A stretch of DNA of 64,000 nt, from assembly GCA_013396655.1 (NCBI GenBank), contig WBMV01005958.1, positions 893,727 to 957,726 of the forward strand, read 5' to 3'. The DNA comes from Campylorhamphus procurvoides (taxonomy: Eukaryota > Chordata > Aves > Passeriformes > Dendrocolaptidae). This document shows, piece after piece, positions 38,901 through 51,923 of this stretch. The notes under the pieces are model-generated. The model had not been told where the DNA came from and searched no databases. It saw only the letters and a list, made by a program, of their open reading frames with translations. The first letter of the stretch is position 1, and each line of letters starts with the position of its first letter. The position numbers and the translations under genes were made by a program.

Positions 38901-39904
38901 ATGCTGTCCTGGGTGACCAACACAGCACCAGGCTAACAAAGAAATATCCTGGCAGGCTGGCACAGGATGGCCTCAGCCTTGCTTTCCAAGTCAAGTTGCC
39001 CTTTTCCATTGTTCTGCCCTAGCCTGACATCCTTCATGATTTAAATTGTCATTTTAAAGCCATTTTCACAGATTTTTACCACCCACACACAAGGGATGCA
39101 GCTGAGACACCACGCTCTGCAGACAGCAGGGAAGGGTAATGCTGGTTTTACAGAAGGATGTTATCAGAGGCATTTAATCTTTTGCCATTTGAGAGCTGCT
39201 CAACACAGATACACGTTTTGGGTCATTTTTGCATTATCTGCACTACAACAAGACCATGATGCAAAGAGCAACTTTATTGTATAAGACACGAGCCAACACC
39301 TTGGGAGGACCACACAAAAGCTAACATTGACAAAAAGATGCCATGAGCAAGTGTCCAGGTAAAGAACAACCACACCCTTACACGGCTTTCCACAGTTATT
39401 TAAATTACTTAAGGATTCATGGCAAATACTCTCATTTCTCTCCAAGAAAAAATACAGAATTTTGGGGAGGTGTTTCAGATGTACAGCAGTTCTTGCACTC
39501 CAAAGTAAATGGAACCATTCATACACACACCAACGTGCTTCACAACTGCTATTGCTGTATTATTGTAGCACTTTGTTATGAAAATTACTAGCCTAGCTTA
39601 CAGGCTTTAAGATTGCTTTGTAGCTTCTCTTCTCTAGCTGTTAGAGAAAATTGGAAGTTCCACTGAAATTGTTTCCTACGAACGATGCTTTTCTTTTTTA
39701 AAAGCAGAATGAAAAATGGACAAGTCTAACCTGGGCACTCTATAGCAGGGTCTGCAGGAGCTATAGCCCAAATCTTTTGTGTTCCCATTCTCCTCTGTGC
39801 TCTCTGTCCCTTGTATAAATCGCGTGTCTGTGAATCTTTTTATGCAAACTTCTTGCATGGTTTTAAAGCTAAAAATACACCCTAAAGGTTTCATGTTTTT
39901 TCTT

Positions 39905-39919
39905 AAAAAAAAAAAAAAA
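39905..39919. repeat. A15 homopolymer
   Basis: Fifteen consecutive A on the plus strand. The upstream sequence shows no recognisable processed gene or retroposon. Confidence 0.9.
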
Positions 39920-42570
39920 GGGAAACCAAACCTTTTTCTCCATAGTAGTAAAATGAACTTTCGTTGCTTCTCAATGTTTCAAACCTAGATCACTAAGTGT
40001 ACACACATACATTCAAATTTTGTTCATATTATCCTTGTTTAGAGATATAAGAACACAAAAAAGGCCAACTAAACTCTTACAGCAACACAGCATTGCAAAA
40101 GGGATGGAACACTTGCTGGATTTCACATCAGAAAGAAAGGAATGGGCATCTCCCAATCCATGTGCTCATCTAGGTGTCACAGCTTCTGCATCAGATCATG
40201 GAGATACACTGTCAAACCTCTGGTGTTGCAAAAAAGGGTCACTTCATGAAATGCTCTCCTGTGAATCTCTGAAGAGAGATCCTCAAAGCTGGGAAAGAAC
40301 ATAGCAGAGAAGGAAGGCCTGTCTTCTTGCAGAATGGCTTTCTGCCAGAGTCTGCAAAGAATCCTGAGAGAAAAAACAGTAACTGTCATCTTGTACTGCA
40401 CACAAGTGCATCCCAATTCACCACTGCAGCAGGAAAACAAAAAAACATTCTCCCAAGTCTGGATCCAAACAACATAAGCACACTAATCAATAGTCACTTC
40501 TCAACAGTAAGAAGCACATTTATCGCAGGTTATCCAGGAATTCAGCATATAAAAATGTAACTTGCCTGAAAAAGAGGTAAAGAGGGAATGGTGCTCAGCT
40601 CTCGGACACACACAAAATATTCTCTACATCAATGGAGATGTCACTGCTATCCATCTTCCCATACCCTTCCAGGCCCACTGCTACATCAGGGATTGTTCCT
40701 AGAGCTGCTCATCTTCATAATAATAATGACAAGATAAACCAAGACACGTGACCTAATGAATAAACAACAAAACCCATTTTGCACTAGATTCCTGCCCTCT
40801 GCCTCAACGCCACTGACAGTTTAATTTCCTCTTTCCCTTTGCTGGATCCTGCACTTTCATTCAACCCATATCCTTTCTACTGACACCTCAGACCTTTGCA
40901 CAGAGATACTGATAAAGGGGAGAGCAGAGTTAGGCAGTGAAGCAGATGAGGATCTCTCCAAGAGCAGCCTGTGCTTTCAATTCTAATTGTGCCAAGGAAA
41001 TGGCTCCCACTGCTTGCTCAAAGCCAGCACCTGAGTAAGAAGCAGGTTGTAAAAGCAGTCCCAGGGCAGGATGGCAGTGATGAGTCCAAACAAGGCATTT
41101 ATCTCTTTCAAAAAAGAATAAAACTCAAAGAATTTTCACTACAGCTTTGCACTAAAGTAACTACCTCAGCAAAATAAGGATCCCTAACCTCTGTCTCCCT
41201 GCCTGTAACAAGCCAGAGGCTCATGTCGTGGCACTCCAGCCCCCACTGCTTGCAGCATTCAGCACAGCCCTTGCAGCCATACACAGAAAAATGGAAGAGC
41301 ACCAGCACCAGTGTGTGAAACTGGTACCATGGGCATCTGTGCATTTTGGGATCAAAACTGTGAAGGACTAGATGTGGAATGATATTCACCTGCTGAAATA
41401 TTCTCCTAGGTCACAGCTTCCAAGCTGGTTGCTGCATTCCCAGATGCCACATAGACCTGTTAACACAGTCTTTCCCTTAAAGTTCTGGAGCCAAACTAAA
41501 GACAATTTACAAACACATTTCTGATGAGAGTTCAGTGTAGTGAAGGCAGCCACTCCGAGGGAAACTTTGTTTTACAGGGGACTATTCAGTAAGCACTCTG
41601 CTGCCTCCAGAAGCATCCAGTTACTTCAGGATAGATCCACTTTCCCTGATGACTTCTTGGGGCAGAGGACAGAGCTCATGTTTTTGGAAAAGCTGAGCAG
41701 GAATACAAAAGAAGCTTCAAGCACAGAAAAAACATGGCACTATTTATGTGATAAAAAATATTTATGGAATGGGAAAGCCCAGGGGAGCACCCATTGAGGA
41801 GGAACCCAAGAAAGGATCAGCATTTCAGCCATATCTGCATTGTATTTTGCAGCTTTGCCACACCAGTAGCATCTGGCTACCCAAAGACACCCCCATCCCA
41901 GTCTGCATCTTAGTCAGTAAGAACTCCTGAGGTTTTCTTATTCTACCCTAGAAATTGTTCTTTGCTCCCATAATATTTAATGGCATCATGGTGGTTACAA
42001 ATGATGGCTGAAAGTCACAGGCTTTAGAAGGTCCAAATTTGTTTATTATTTCCCTGTAAAACACATACTTGCATGGCTTTTGTTCCCAGTCTATAATTTT
42101 CCATCTCAAAGGCCTTCACATCTGCACTTCAGAAGATAGAAAATTATTCATAAAGAACTGAACAAACTCCTGCCCATTCTTATCTATTGAATGAACTCTT
42201 GTCATTTATTTAGAAGATTTAAATTCTTCTTATTTAAATGGTTAATCCTCACTGGTAAGATAAAACAGCACTGGCAAAAGCATGTGCAAAACTGCCTCAC
42301 AGTTACCTTAGGAACAGCTGTCATAATGACATTACCACAGTCTGAATTAAATTCAGTCATAACAATGGACAAACACTGATGGCCATGATGAGAGAACTAA
42401 AAACTTGGGCTGGAATGGCACTTTAGGCAAAGGTGAGGAAGAAATGGCCCATAGGGATACTTACACCACAGTTGCAGGGCAAGGTGAGATTGGAAGACCC
42501 CAGTCCCACCAGTGGGCAGACACTGCCCCATGTACCCAACAGGCCCCACTGCTTGGCACTGATGGTGTGG

Positions 42571-43343
42571 TGGTGTGACCCAGGCTGGATGCCCCATGGC
42601 TCCCCAAAGCCACACTCCCCTCCACAAATGGACAGGGGTGAGAAAACATAATGGAAGGTTATTGAGTTGAAATAAGGACAGAGAGAGATCACTCACCGAA
42701 TACTGTCATGGGCAAAACAGACTCAGCTTGGGGAAATTAGTTGAATCCACTACCAATCAAAATCAGAGCAGCAATGAGAGGTAAACAGTGAGAAGTAAAA
42801 TAAATTATAAAAACACATTCTGCCCATCCCTCTCTCCTTCTCAGGTTCTACTTCCTCAACCCACAGCAGTGCAGGGAGATGGAGAATGGAGGTTACGATA
42901 AGTCAGTTCATCAAATGTTTCTGCCATTCTTCCTCCTCAGTGAGGACTCCTACCCCTGCCCCAGCATAGGGTCCCTACCATGTGAGACAGTCCTCCACAA
43001 ACTTCTCCAGCATGAGTCTTTCCCACAGGCTACAGTTCTTCATGACCTGCTCTACTGTGAGTCCCTTTCCACAGGCTCAGCCCTTCAGGCACAGGCTGCT
43101 CCAGCAGGGGTTCCCCATGGGGTCACAACCAGGAAACCTGCTCCAGTGTGGGCTCCTCTCTCTACAAGTCTACAAGTCCTGCAAGAAGCCTGTTCCAGAA
43201 TGGGCTTCCCACAGAGTTACAGTCATCTCTTGGGCATCTACCTACTCTGGTGTGGGGCTCCTCCATGGGCTGCAGGTGGGTCTCTGCTCCACCATGGATA
43301 TTCATGGGCTGCAAGGGAATCCTCAGCTCCAACACCCAGAGCA
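42571..43343 (+). mobile_element. Old endogenous-retrovirus-type LTR (probable solo LTR)
   Basis: I recognise this as a common avian LTR-like repeat from three parts: a start near TGGTGTGACCCAGGCTGG, then CTTGGGGAAATTAGTTGAAT followed by an AATAAA-containing stretch near 42800, and a long region of degenerate 45-50-bp units (CTGCTCCAG-TGGGCTCC, CATGGGCTGCAG) at about 42990-43330. No gag, pol or env remnant flanks it, so it is probably a solo LTR left by recombination. Open frames of up to 157 codons (42879-43352) arise from the repeat units and have no retroviral protein similarity. The exact ends, and the ERV class, are not certain. Confidence 0.62.
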
Positions 43344-43640
43344 CTTGGGTGAGGTGGTCTAGTCCAAGCTCCATGCAATGAGCAGGGACATTTTCAGCTA
43401 CATCAGATTGTCCAGAGCCTCATCCAATCCAAACTTGCATGTTTCCAGGGATAGGGCATCCATCATCTATCTGGGCAACCTGTTCCATTGTTTGACCACC
43501 TTCATGGTAAACACACTTACATCTTATATCTCATCTAAATTTACACTCCTTCCATTCAAAACCATTACCCCTTGTCCTATTGCAACAGGCCCTGCTAAAA
43601 AACTTGCCTCCTTCTTTCTTATAGGCCCCCTTCAGGCACA
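43344..43640 (-). mobile_element. CR1 LINE 3' fragment, minus strand
   Basis: Reverse complement shows GGACAAGGGGTAATGGTTTT, then GGAACAGGTTGCCCAGA, then GGACTAGACCACC, the standard order of a CR1 3' end. The terminal octamer repeats are missing, because the fragment stops against the LTR. A 139-codon plus-strand frame here (43378-43797) is antisense to it and not a gene. Confidence 0.85.
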
Positions 43641-44067
43641 GAAGTATCACTGTTACCTGCTAAAGACAAGTTACCACCCAAGCAATCTTCACTTTGACCT
43701 ACTTTGGGTCTTCTCATACTACCCTGTCACACATTTTCTTCTGTGGAGATGCTTCCTCTTCTATTGTGTGTCAATTGGAACTGACAAAAGTCCTTAAATC
43801 CAAAGATAATGTGAGTCAGGCCTTGTCAATCAGACTTTGACACCTCATGTCTCCTGGCAAGGTGGCTCAGTATTTGCAAATGAGGAAGCTGAAACATTTA
43901 CTAGAAATCAGACACAAAGTGAATCATGTCTGAACAAATACAATAATCTGACTCACTTTTGTGCACAGGAAAACAAAACCCAACTAAAAACCTTTCAGCA
44001 GCATAAGGGATGCAGCAGCATACATTCAGTTAGTAAGTCTTCCAATGTATAAGCACATTTGGCAACT

Positions 44068-44112
44068 CTATATCATATATAGATAAATACAATATAGATA
44101 TATGATATATAA
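44068..44112. repeat. AT-rich inverted repeat (TATATCATATATA / TATATGATATA)
   Basis: Low-complexity AT sequence in which TATATCATATATAG is followed about 20 bases later by its near reverse complement. It could form a hairpin or cruciform. It probably grew by microsatellite slippage. Confidence 0.75.
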
Positions 44113-47100
44113 CTCTATACTCCACGCTCTATATCATACATTGCACCACAGCAAGTCTGAATCATCTTCTCAATATAGGGACTTTACATTTAAAATGGAA
44201 AATAACCTAAAGAGTTATGTGCTACCTCAGACAGACATCTTGATCTCAGTGGTGAATGGGACAACTGTAGACAGTTCAGGGGTGGTGCAGTCACTCAGCT
44301 CTCTGCCGGGCTGTGTTTTACAGACCCAAGTCAGTATTCATGTGCATCAGGATAGAGCTCTGGATCTGTCCCTACCTGTGAAAGTCACCATGCAGTACTA
44401 GGAACATAACCTCCATCTCTGCCATGCTTCTTAGAGCTGGAGAAGCTCTAAATCCAGCACTACAAACACATGCATACATACATCATTAAAATGGACCCCC
44501 AAACCAGCGCTCCCCCCTCTCCCCCATTATCTTCCACAGATACTTAGTCTATTGCGTTCATTAACAAAAGGTGACTGATTAAGCAATGGTAATTTGTTAC
44601 ATGTCACACCCTCTCCTAAAGCTACCATTGGGATGAGCCACTAGCTCCTGGCTCTACTGTCATCATGCAAGAGTTAACAGTACAAGGCTACAGCATCCAG
44701 TTATAAATTTGATAGGCAACTGCTTAGGACTGGCTTTAGGGAGGAAGCAAAGCTCCTGCCAACATTTAGAACCACTTAGACTATTTAAAACAGTTTAGAA
44801 ACCACTTCAGTTTAGAGTTTGACAGCAACATCTCAAAGTGGAAATCAACCCATTCTGTTTCTGCCTCTACGTAGAGAGGTTGGCAAAGGTTTAATTAGCA
44901 GTATATGCTCATACAAAAACAGTAAATGAAAGGAAACAACAGCGATGGTCCCTCAAAGTCACCCTCAAATATTCAAATTCCAAGTTCTGTATTGTGCCAG
45001 CACTCCTTAAAGATTTGGGGACAACATTAAGGACATTTATTATGCTCCTTTCCATGTTGAAAGGTTTGGAAACTAGATTGGTGGATACAGCTCATGCCTA
45101 ACATGAATGAACCTACCGAATCCAAACCCTCTTTTTCTGGAGAAAAAATATGAGCTGTGTAGCACAAGAAAAGTCATCCTGAGCAGAAGGCACAACTTTA
45201 AACAAGACAAGTCAAAACCACAGACTACAGCACACAGTTGTGCTGCACAGTTGTTTCCCAGCACCTCCATGAGACAAACTTTCAAGCTCCAAACTTCCTT
45301 TATGCAGAGAGCTGCGGAATCCAATCAGACAAATTCTGTGCATTAGCACAACTCCTTGTCTTTGTTAGTGAAGCCTTTCCTCTGTAGTTGATTTCTAATT
45401 ATGAATGGTTAATACAAACTGTTCACTTTCACAGAACACAGAGGTACTCTGAAGGATTAAAGTCTAAAAGGCAAGTCACATGTCTAAGTTTTTTCCCATA
45501 CTAATGTACGCATAGTGCTCGAGTTCTCCTAAAATAGGGCTAGTTTTCTTCCTCCAACTGTGAAGAATAAAGCACTGCCTTTTTCTCTTCTAGGATTTAT
45601 TTTTGGCTGGATGCTTTATTTAACATTTTACAAGAAATGTAAGACCTTCAGGGACCCAGAGGTGCCAAGTGCTTTATTTTGTGTGCTGTGCAGTTTCCCT
45701 GTACTCCTTTTATGTAAAGCAGCACGAATTCCACCTTGCAGCTGCATTCAATACTCAACACAACCACGTCACAAAGAGATGCTTGGAGAGTTCATGAGGC
45801 CAAACTCACCAGAGCCATGTAGTTATCTGACTGAAGAGCCTGCCTGCAGCTTCTGGGGAGCTGCATAAATTCAAGCCCACTGCCCCACTGGATCACACCA
45901 TGTATACAAAATTATTAGCATTTGAAACATTTCACCTTCCTTTGTCCTCTTGGCAAGACTGGAGTCTACAAAAAATCTAGTATTTTTATCATACTTGAGC
46001 ATGATTAAAAATCATCAATTAAAGAACCAAAACAAATACATCCACTTGAAAATAGGTGCTTCTTTGTTTTTGATAAGCTAAACAAATCATCTGCTTTGAC
46101 AAATAACTGCATGTTTATATCAGTATCAGTGATAAAAGAGATAAATGCAAAAACCAGAACTTTCAGACAGACTAAAAAACTGACAGTTGCACCCAAAAAA
46201 AGCACAATATGATCCATATTTAAAGACTCTTCATTTCCATAGCAAAATTATATCCTAGCACAGCTGCAATTGTGACAGATGGAAGTATTACCTGTCTATT
46301 GCCAGATAAAACCAAGTATTTCACCAACAGGCACTAATAGCAACCCAAGGCCTTGCAGCAAACAACGAGCAGCCAGCACTCCTCAGGATTATTCCCACAT
46401 CAGCCCTGGGGGCCGTTTAGCATCATTTCTCAACAGCAGTACCCTGACACGGCTCTGAGCTCCACACAGTGATGTAGACTCCCAGCACCAGCTGAAAAAC
46501 CCCCCAGACACCAGCCCTCTCCGCAGGGAATCAGAAATGGGTAACACTGAGCACTAGAGGGCAGCAGGAAACAAACCAAAGCCAATAAAAACGCACTAAT
46601 TCCCAAAGTAGGGAACGTGTTCTCCATCAAGGAAGGAGGCTTTTCACAACATCGCAAAGCACCTTTGTACAGCACCCTCCCCTTCAAAAGAGCAAAATAT
46701 TGTTAGTGTGATCTATAACTTTTTGGTAAAGGGAAACTATCAGATTTCACCCGAGAGTGCAAGTATGAGCCCTTTTTATCTCAGCCTAGGTTCAGTCTAA
46801 GAGTGATTTAAGTTATCACACATGTTTTGGACTTAAACAGACCTCTTAAAGAGACTATATGTAAAGGTCTTTAGCCTTCAGATTGTCATCAGCATGGCCA
46901 GACAAAAAGTAATTTTGAAAATTTTGGAACTTTTGGTAGCTCAGATGGCCAAGCTATGATTTCTATACCAAGTAATGAACAGTTCTGGATTGAATTGAAC
47001 CTCCAAGCTCTGGAAAGGTTGCTGCTGACGTGACAAAGTCCACTCCTTTCATTTTCTCCCTCTACGTCAGCACTTGTGAACTCGTGAACTCCCATAACAG

Positions 47101-48067
47101 AAAAAGCACAAGCCACGCCAGACTTCTTCAGTAAACACAACCCACTTCTGAAAAACAGATTAAGCAACTCTTGACAGGCCAGTGGACGTGGTAAACAGAA
47201 GAGAGCATGTAAGGACAAGGCAGAACACATGCACCAACACTAGCATCACTCCCCAGCTGCTAATAAAAGACACATCTACCCACTGCAAAACCAGGCCTAT
47301 ACGTTCACTGGGCACATGTAGCACTTTTTTCAGAGGAATTCCAATTGCCTATAGAACTGACAGCTGTGCTAAGAGGTTGAAAATCTCTGGTTTGTTTTTA
47401 CATAAAAGCTTGGTTGACTGAAAACCCCAAGAGCAAACAGAACAGTCAAAAAATCATGAAGGCTTTTAGTTTTAAACTGGGATAACCTTGTTGATCAGAT
47501 GTGCTCTTGATTTGAGTGGCAATTCCAGTAGCAGTGCCATGGCCCAGGCTCACTGATTTGCCTGAAGCCACTGAGTCTCCAGTGAAATGGTCTGTTCCAT
47601 TTTCCCCAAGCTCTCACAACTTATTCCAAATGAACTGTTTTTGAACAAAGTCTACAAAACTCCACAACTGACCAGAAAGAACCTACAGCCTGGCTACCCA
47701 AAGGGAAAAGTGATTAATACTCTGCTTTTTTTCAGAAACCACCATTCTGCAAAGACATGGGCTAGACAGGACACGTTGCAGACACTGTACCTTGGCTGTA
47801 CCTGTGCTGCTTCCTGAAACAGCTGTTCCCATCTCACCCACACAAATATTCACGTGGCTGCCCAAAAAGCTGGACCAATTCCCTAAGCTGACTTCTCCTG
47901 TGGCCACCTGTGTACCAGCCCTAAGGACTGACTAGGAATAATATAAGCATTGTCAGGGGCAGCCTGGGATTCTTGCTGCATTAAAGGTCAGGGATGTCCA
48001 TGGACAATAACCAAAGGTAAGCCTGGGCTCAGCCTTGAAGCAAACTACAGGAACAGTAGTACTTTTG

Positions 48068-48092
48068 GAGAAGCAACTAAAGGTTGCTTCTC
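48068..48092. repeat. Perfect 10-bp hairpin with 5-base loop
   Basis: GAGAAGCAAC, loop TAAAG, GTTGCTTCTC. Every base of the stem pairs. It has no T-run that would suggest a polymerase III terminator and no nearby gene. Confidence 0.8.
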
Positions 48093-51000
48093 TATCAACC
48101 TAAGCTAGTTTTAATTAATTTTGCTTTTCTAAAAAAGTTAGCCAGATAATTTTAGATAATTGCAAATCTCTTCAAGCCCACAGTAAGCTCTGTATTCCTT
48201 CCCTACCACATCTCTCCAGCATCATCCTTCCTTTCCTAGTGTCAACTTTCTTTGTTCCTGTGACACCCTGTTTTCTTCCAGTGGGTGACCCTGTCCACTC
48301 ATCCATTTTCCTAAGGACACAGCTTTTTAATTACTTTTCTTTACAAAGAAAAAGTGATTAAGGCAGAAGCTACAGGGCAAACAAGGAGACCCACCCCCCC
48401 AAGACCACCAGTCTTAGGGAAGGGCCATGAAGGCAGATGGGGCTGAGCTTTGCCCATGCTTCACACAGGAGTCTCCCAAATGTGCTTCCACGGCTGAGCT
48501 CTCAAACACTGCCTCCAAACTTAGCAGAATTACTCCAGGGCTGCACTGGCAAACCCAATTCTGGCTGATCACAGTGCACGTGCAGAGCCCAGAACCCTGC
48601 CTGAACCAACTTGTAGAGCACATCTGTCATCTATTCTCTATCCCCTTTTTAGATTGCAATTTTTCCCGGTAAATATTATGTTTCCACTGTCCCTGGTACT
48701 CTCTGTTTGTGTCCTACATGAAAAGTTACACTGTCAGTGGTTTACTTCTTTGGAAACAACCTTCATTAGCTTCCTTTGGAATACTAATCCAAACATTTTA
48801 AGGCTTTCCCACACAAACACCTGAGTGCTGCCTGCCAAGTAAGAACTTTTGCTAACAACTTTTCTTAATGCAGAAGAAGTGTTAAGGTGTTCATGCTGTA
48901 ATGTGCAACTGAGTGATGCAGGTTAGAAAAATGATAATTAATTTTTTAAAATTTTTTTCCAGTATGGGGTAAAAAAAGATGAAGCATACTGAAAGGTTCA
49001 CCGATTCATTTCAATTTTCTCAGTCTATCACCACTCATACACCTGAAGTTACTGTGATAACAAGCTAAAGGTAGACATGCTTGTTGCACAAGCAGAACCC
49101 TCATTCCCACACAAATCATAAAACTACTCATTTATACATAACTATTCCTACAGGACTACGGTTTTCTTGCCCAGGGATGCCTGCTGTCAGAAAGCCCTGT
49201 TTCCATGGCTAATGGGTACTATCTTCTATTACCAGTGATGGAGCCTCTTTAGATTAATAAGACCTATTAGTGACTCAGTTACTGGCAATACCCACATAAC
49301 CACTTCCCTCACCTGAGGCACTGATGGCATGGTATCTTAGTCAGTCTCAGTCCAGTTCACATGTCAGATGTCAGAAAACACAGCCTGTCCTGTCAGTCTG
49401 TTTCTTTCCCAAGGAAGCTGTCACATTCCCAGAGGAAATGCTTTTGAATCATTAAGGAAGATGCTCACCCCTAAAAAAAACCTTTCAAGTTTGATGGGAA
49501 GACTCACCATCCATCCTGCCCAAGTCCTAGGATGAAATCTTCTGGTCATATAACCTATAGCCACTCCTGCTCTCCTAACTTACACTGTGCCACAGCAGCA
49601 GCTCTCAGTGTCTCACGAGAAAACAAACAAGCAAAGGAGCTTCCTTTCCCAGGATACATTTGACAGAACTTGTTTGTCCAAGAACATCTGACACAGGCAG
49701 ATTGTTTTTAAAAACCTCCTCCTGCCTCTTCTGCCACACTGGCCAAACTCATCAGCTTAGAAAGCTGAAGTTGCATCAAAAGAGAGTTTAAATCAGTGTG
49801 TGTATCGGTTTGATGCTGTTATAAGGAGAAATGAACCAAGATGTTCAGAGCATGAACTGGTTATGTTGTGATACTTGGTTATTTTACTCCCAGGAACACA
49901 AGGTAAGGAACCATTATACACCATGCATCCCACAGTTATTGCCAAGTGGTATCAGTTGTGAGTGGTCTCTCAAACAAGCACCAAAGGAGAGGGTTCATGG
50001 GCCTAATCTGCCCTGCTCAGCACATCTGGAACCTGCACTGATATCAGGGAGTGCTAGAGACAGCTAAGAGGCAGGATCTGGCCTCTCAGCATACCTTGGT
50101 ACTGAGCTTCAGCTACATATTCCATACATACAACCTAAATGACTTTCCCAGTGCTGTCATTTCCACATATGTCACTTCCACTAAGCCTCAGACACTCTGA
50201 GGACTGCCAAGTGGTCATGCAGTTCTTCCCTGCACCCCATTCAACAGACCAATCAAGGCCAATTGCCTTGAGCCACACCAAACGGTGTTTGAGCAACATG
50301 CTGCAGAAACTGCCTCACAGCTCCCAGAATTTCTTCATACCTGCGACACAGGGCTTGTGAAATCTGAGTCAACAAAAGCCTTAGAGCCTGTCTCACTATC
50401 AGAGGAACTTCTCCATCCTCCTCTCCCACAGCAGTGGAAAAGGCTTGCTCAGGACATTCCTCGTAGTGGTGATCACTACATTTATGCACAAGAAATAAAG
50501 GAAAACCTCAAACCAGACATAGTGTTCCTCTAATGCAACGTGGATCCTGGAATGTGATACGTATCATGGTTTAAAGTAGAGGTTAACAGCAGAAGATTTC
50601 CATCATTATTCACACAAGACGTGTGAATTCCTCATCTGCAGAGCAAAACCGAAACAAGGCTTGGTATCTGCTGTTTGCAGATTTCATTACAGTTCTGAAT
50701 GTCCCACACCTAGTGGTGAAGTAGTCAACATCAACAGAGCTAATTAGTTGGTAGATCCCACTGCTCACCTGTTTAGTGTGCAAAACAGTGGAATTCATGC
50801 TGAAAAAACTCTCCTGTCAAATTCCAAGCTAACTTCTTGGAAGCAGGCCAAAGAAAACCACCCAATGTCAGAATAAAAAGGAGCCAAACTCTACTTTTAC
50901 CCTACTTAAGATTTTAAAGCAATCAGAAATGTCATTAGTGATGTTTCTCTTGCTCAGGTGTCTTGACAATTTCTCTCCACAGGTTATTTGCTGAAATAAA

Positions 51001-51760
51001 TTCCTCTCCCCAATATTAAAAATAATTACTACAACCTTCATCCCAGACAGCATGAATATATGGCAAGAAGTGCCACTGGGTCAGAGCATTTTGATTTCAC
51101 ATTTCTTGCCATGTATTCACACGGATTGGCCTGAGGGGTAGTATTGAGCATGTGTCAGCTACCCCTTATCCTCTCAGATACAGCATTACTCCCAAGAATG
51201 TGGAGTAGTGGCTGACTTAAAATGCTGTTTCTGCAGGAATTAGCCCTCTTTTGAGTGAGGAAACTGCTATCGCCCAGGAGTTGAACTGAAGCAGTTCTCA
51301 CCACACTCATGTCATTAGCACAGGCAAACATTCAGTTAAAATTTTAAAGTAATGGACCACAAATACAGGAAGAGCACATGAAGAACATAAGGAAAAGTTT
51401 AAAAACACTTCTTACTGACTATGGTAATTTGAGACAGTATTTCCTACTAATGGCTGAAGGACTGCTCTGTGGGTTAGTTCAAGTAACTGCTTCTGAGAAC
51501 ACATCAAACATGAAGAAAGAATGTTGTCAAAATGTTAGCAGCTGAGAGTATCCTCTGAACTCCTCTCCCGTGTCTCACTAACCCTCAGGTCACACTGTAT
51601 CTGTGGAGCTGGAACAGACTGTAGTTCTGCTAAACTGTGTTTTAGGACAGGCAGATGCACCACCATCAGACTGCAGTTTGACCTAGTCAAATGACACACT
51701 GCCTAAACAGATAATGCACTAGCTAAAGAGACAGCATGTGGACAAGCAGAAATTTGTTAC

Positions 51761-51923
51761 CTGTGGGCAGAGAGGGAAAAACATCCACAGAGTGACAAAG
51801 CTCCTCAGTGTTTTCTGCACTGCGTGGGGGCAGAAAGAGCTCTGCCAGGTCACAAACAGAGGGTAGGTCCAACACGCTGCTCTCCTCCGAGCTGTGACTT
51901 GGTGACATCTCTTTTCCTTCCAT
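51761..51923 (-). CDS. SHLD1: Shieldin subunit SHLD1, first coding exon
   Basis: Encodes residues 1-54 and the first base of codon 55. The ATG at 51923 lies in a near-ideal Kozak context (GGCACCATGG). The exon proper begins at 51930 after an acceptor (TTTATCTCTGCAG), leaving seven bases of 5' UTR, so at least one further non-coding exon exists upstream. The donor is CCCACAG|GTAAC with last exon base 51761. The segment HSSEESSVLDLPSVCDL (residues 10-26) resembles the conserved N-terminal motif of vertebrate SHLD1. The rest is acidic and probably disordered. Splicing directly to the exon at 16319 keeps frame (Thr-Gly-Glu-Ser across the junction) and gives 227 residues. Confidence 0.85.

Larger units (their letters stand above)
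16320..51760 (-). other. SHLD1: SHLD1 intron between the two coding exons
   Basis: A 35.4-kb intron with GT at 51760-51759 and AG at 16321-16320 (minus strand). The phases of the flanking exons match directly, so no further coding exon is required, although a skipped or alternative one cannot be excluded. Identified contents are CR1 fragments, one ERV-type LTR, (CAAAA)n and (CA)16 microsatellites and an AT-rich hairpin patch, each listed separately. The remainder (notably 20.6-27.8, 28-34.6, 36-42.5 and 44.1-51.7 kb) is AT-rich DNA with only short chance frames. I see no RNA gene in it. Confidence 0.75.

Noticed and set aside
42879..43362. Frames of 126 and 157 codons as a protein gene
   Set aside because: They lie entirely in the degenerate tandem units of the LTR.
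43378..43797. A 139-codon plus-strand frame
   Set aside because: It is largely antisense to a CR1 3' end.
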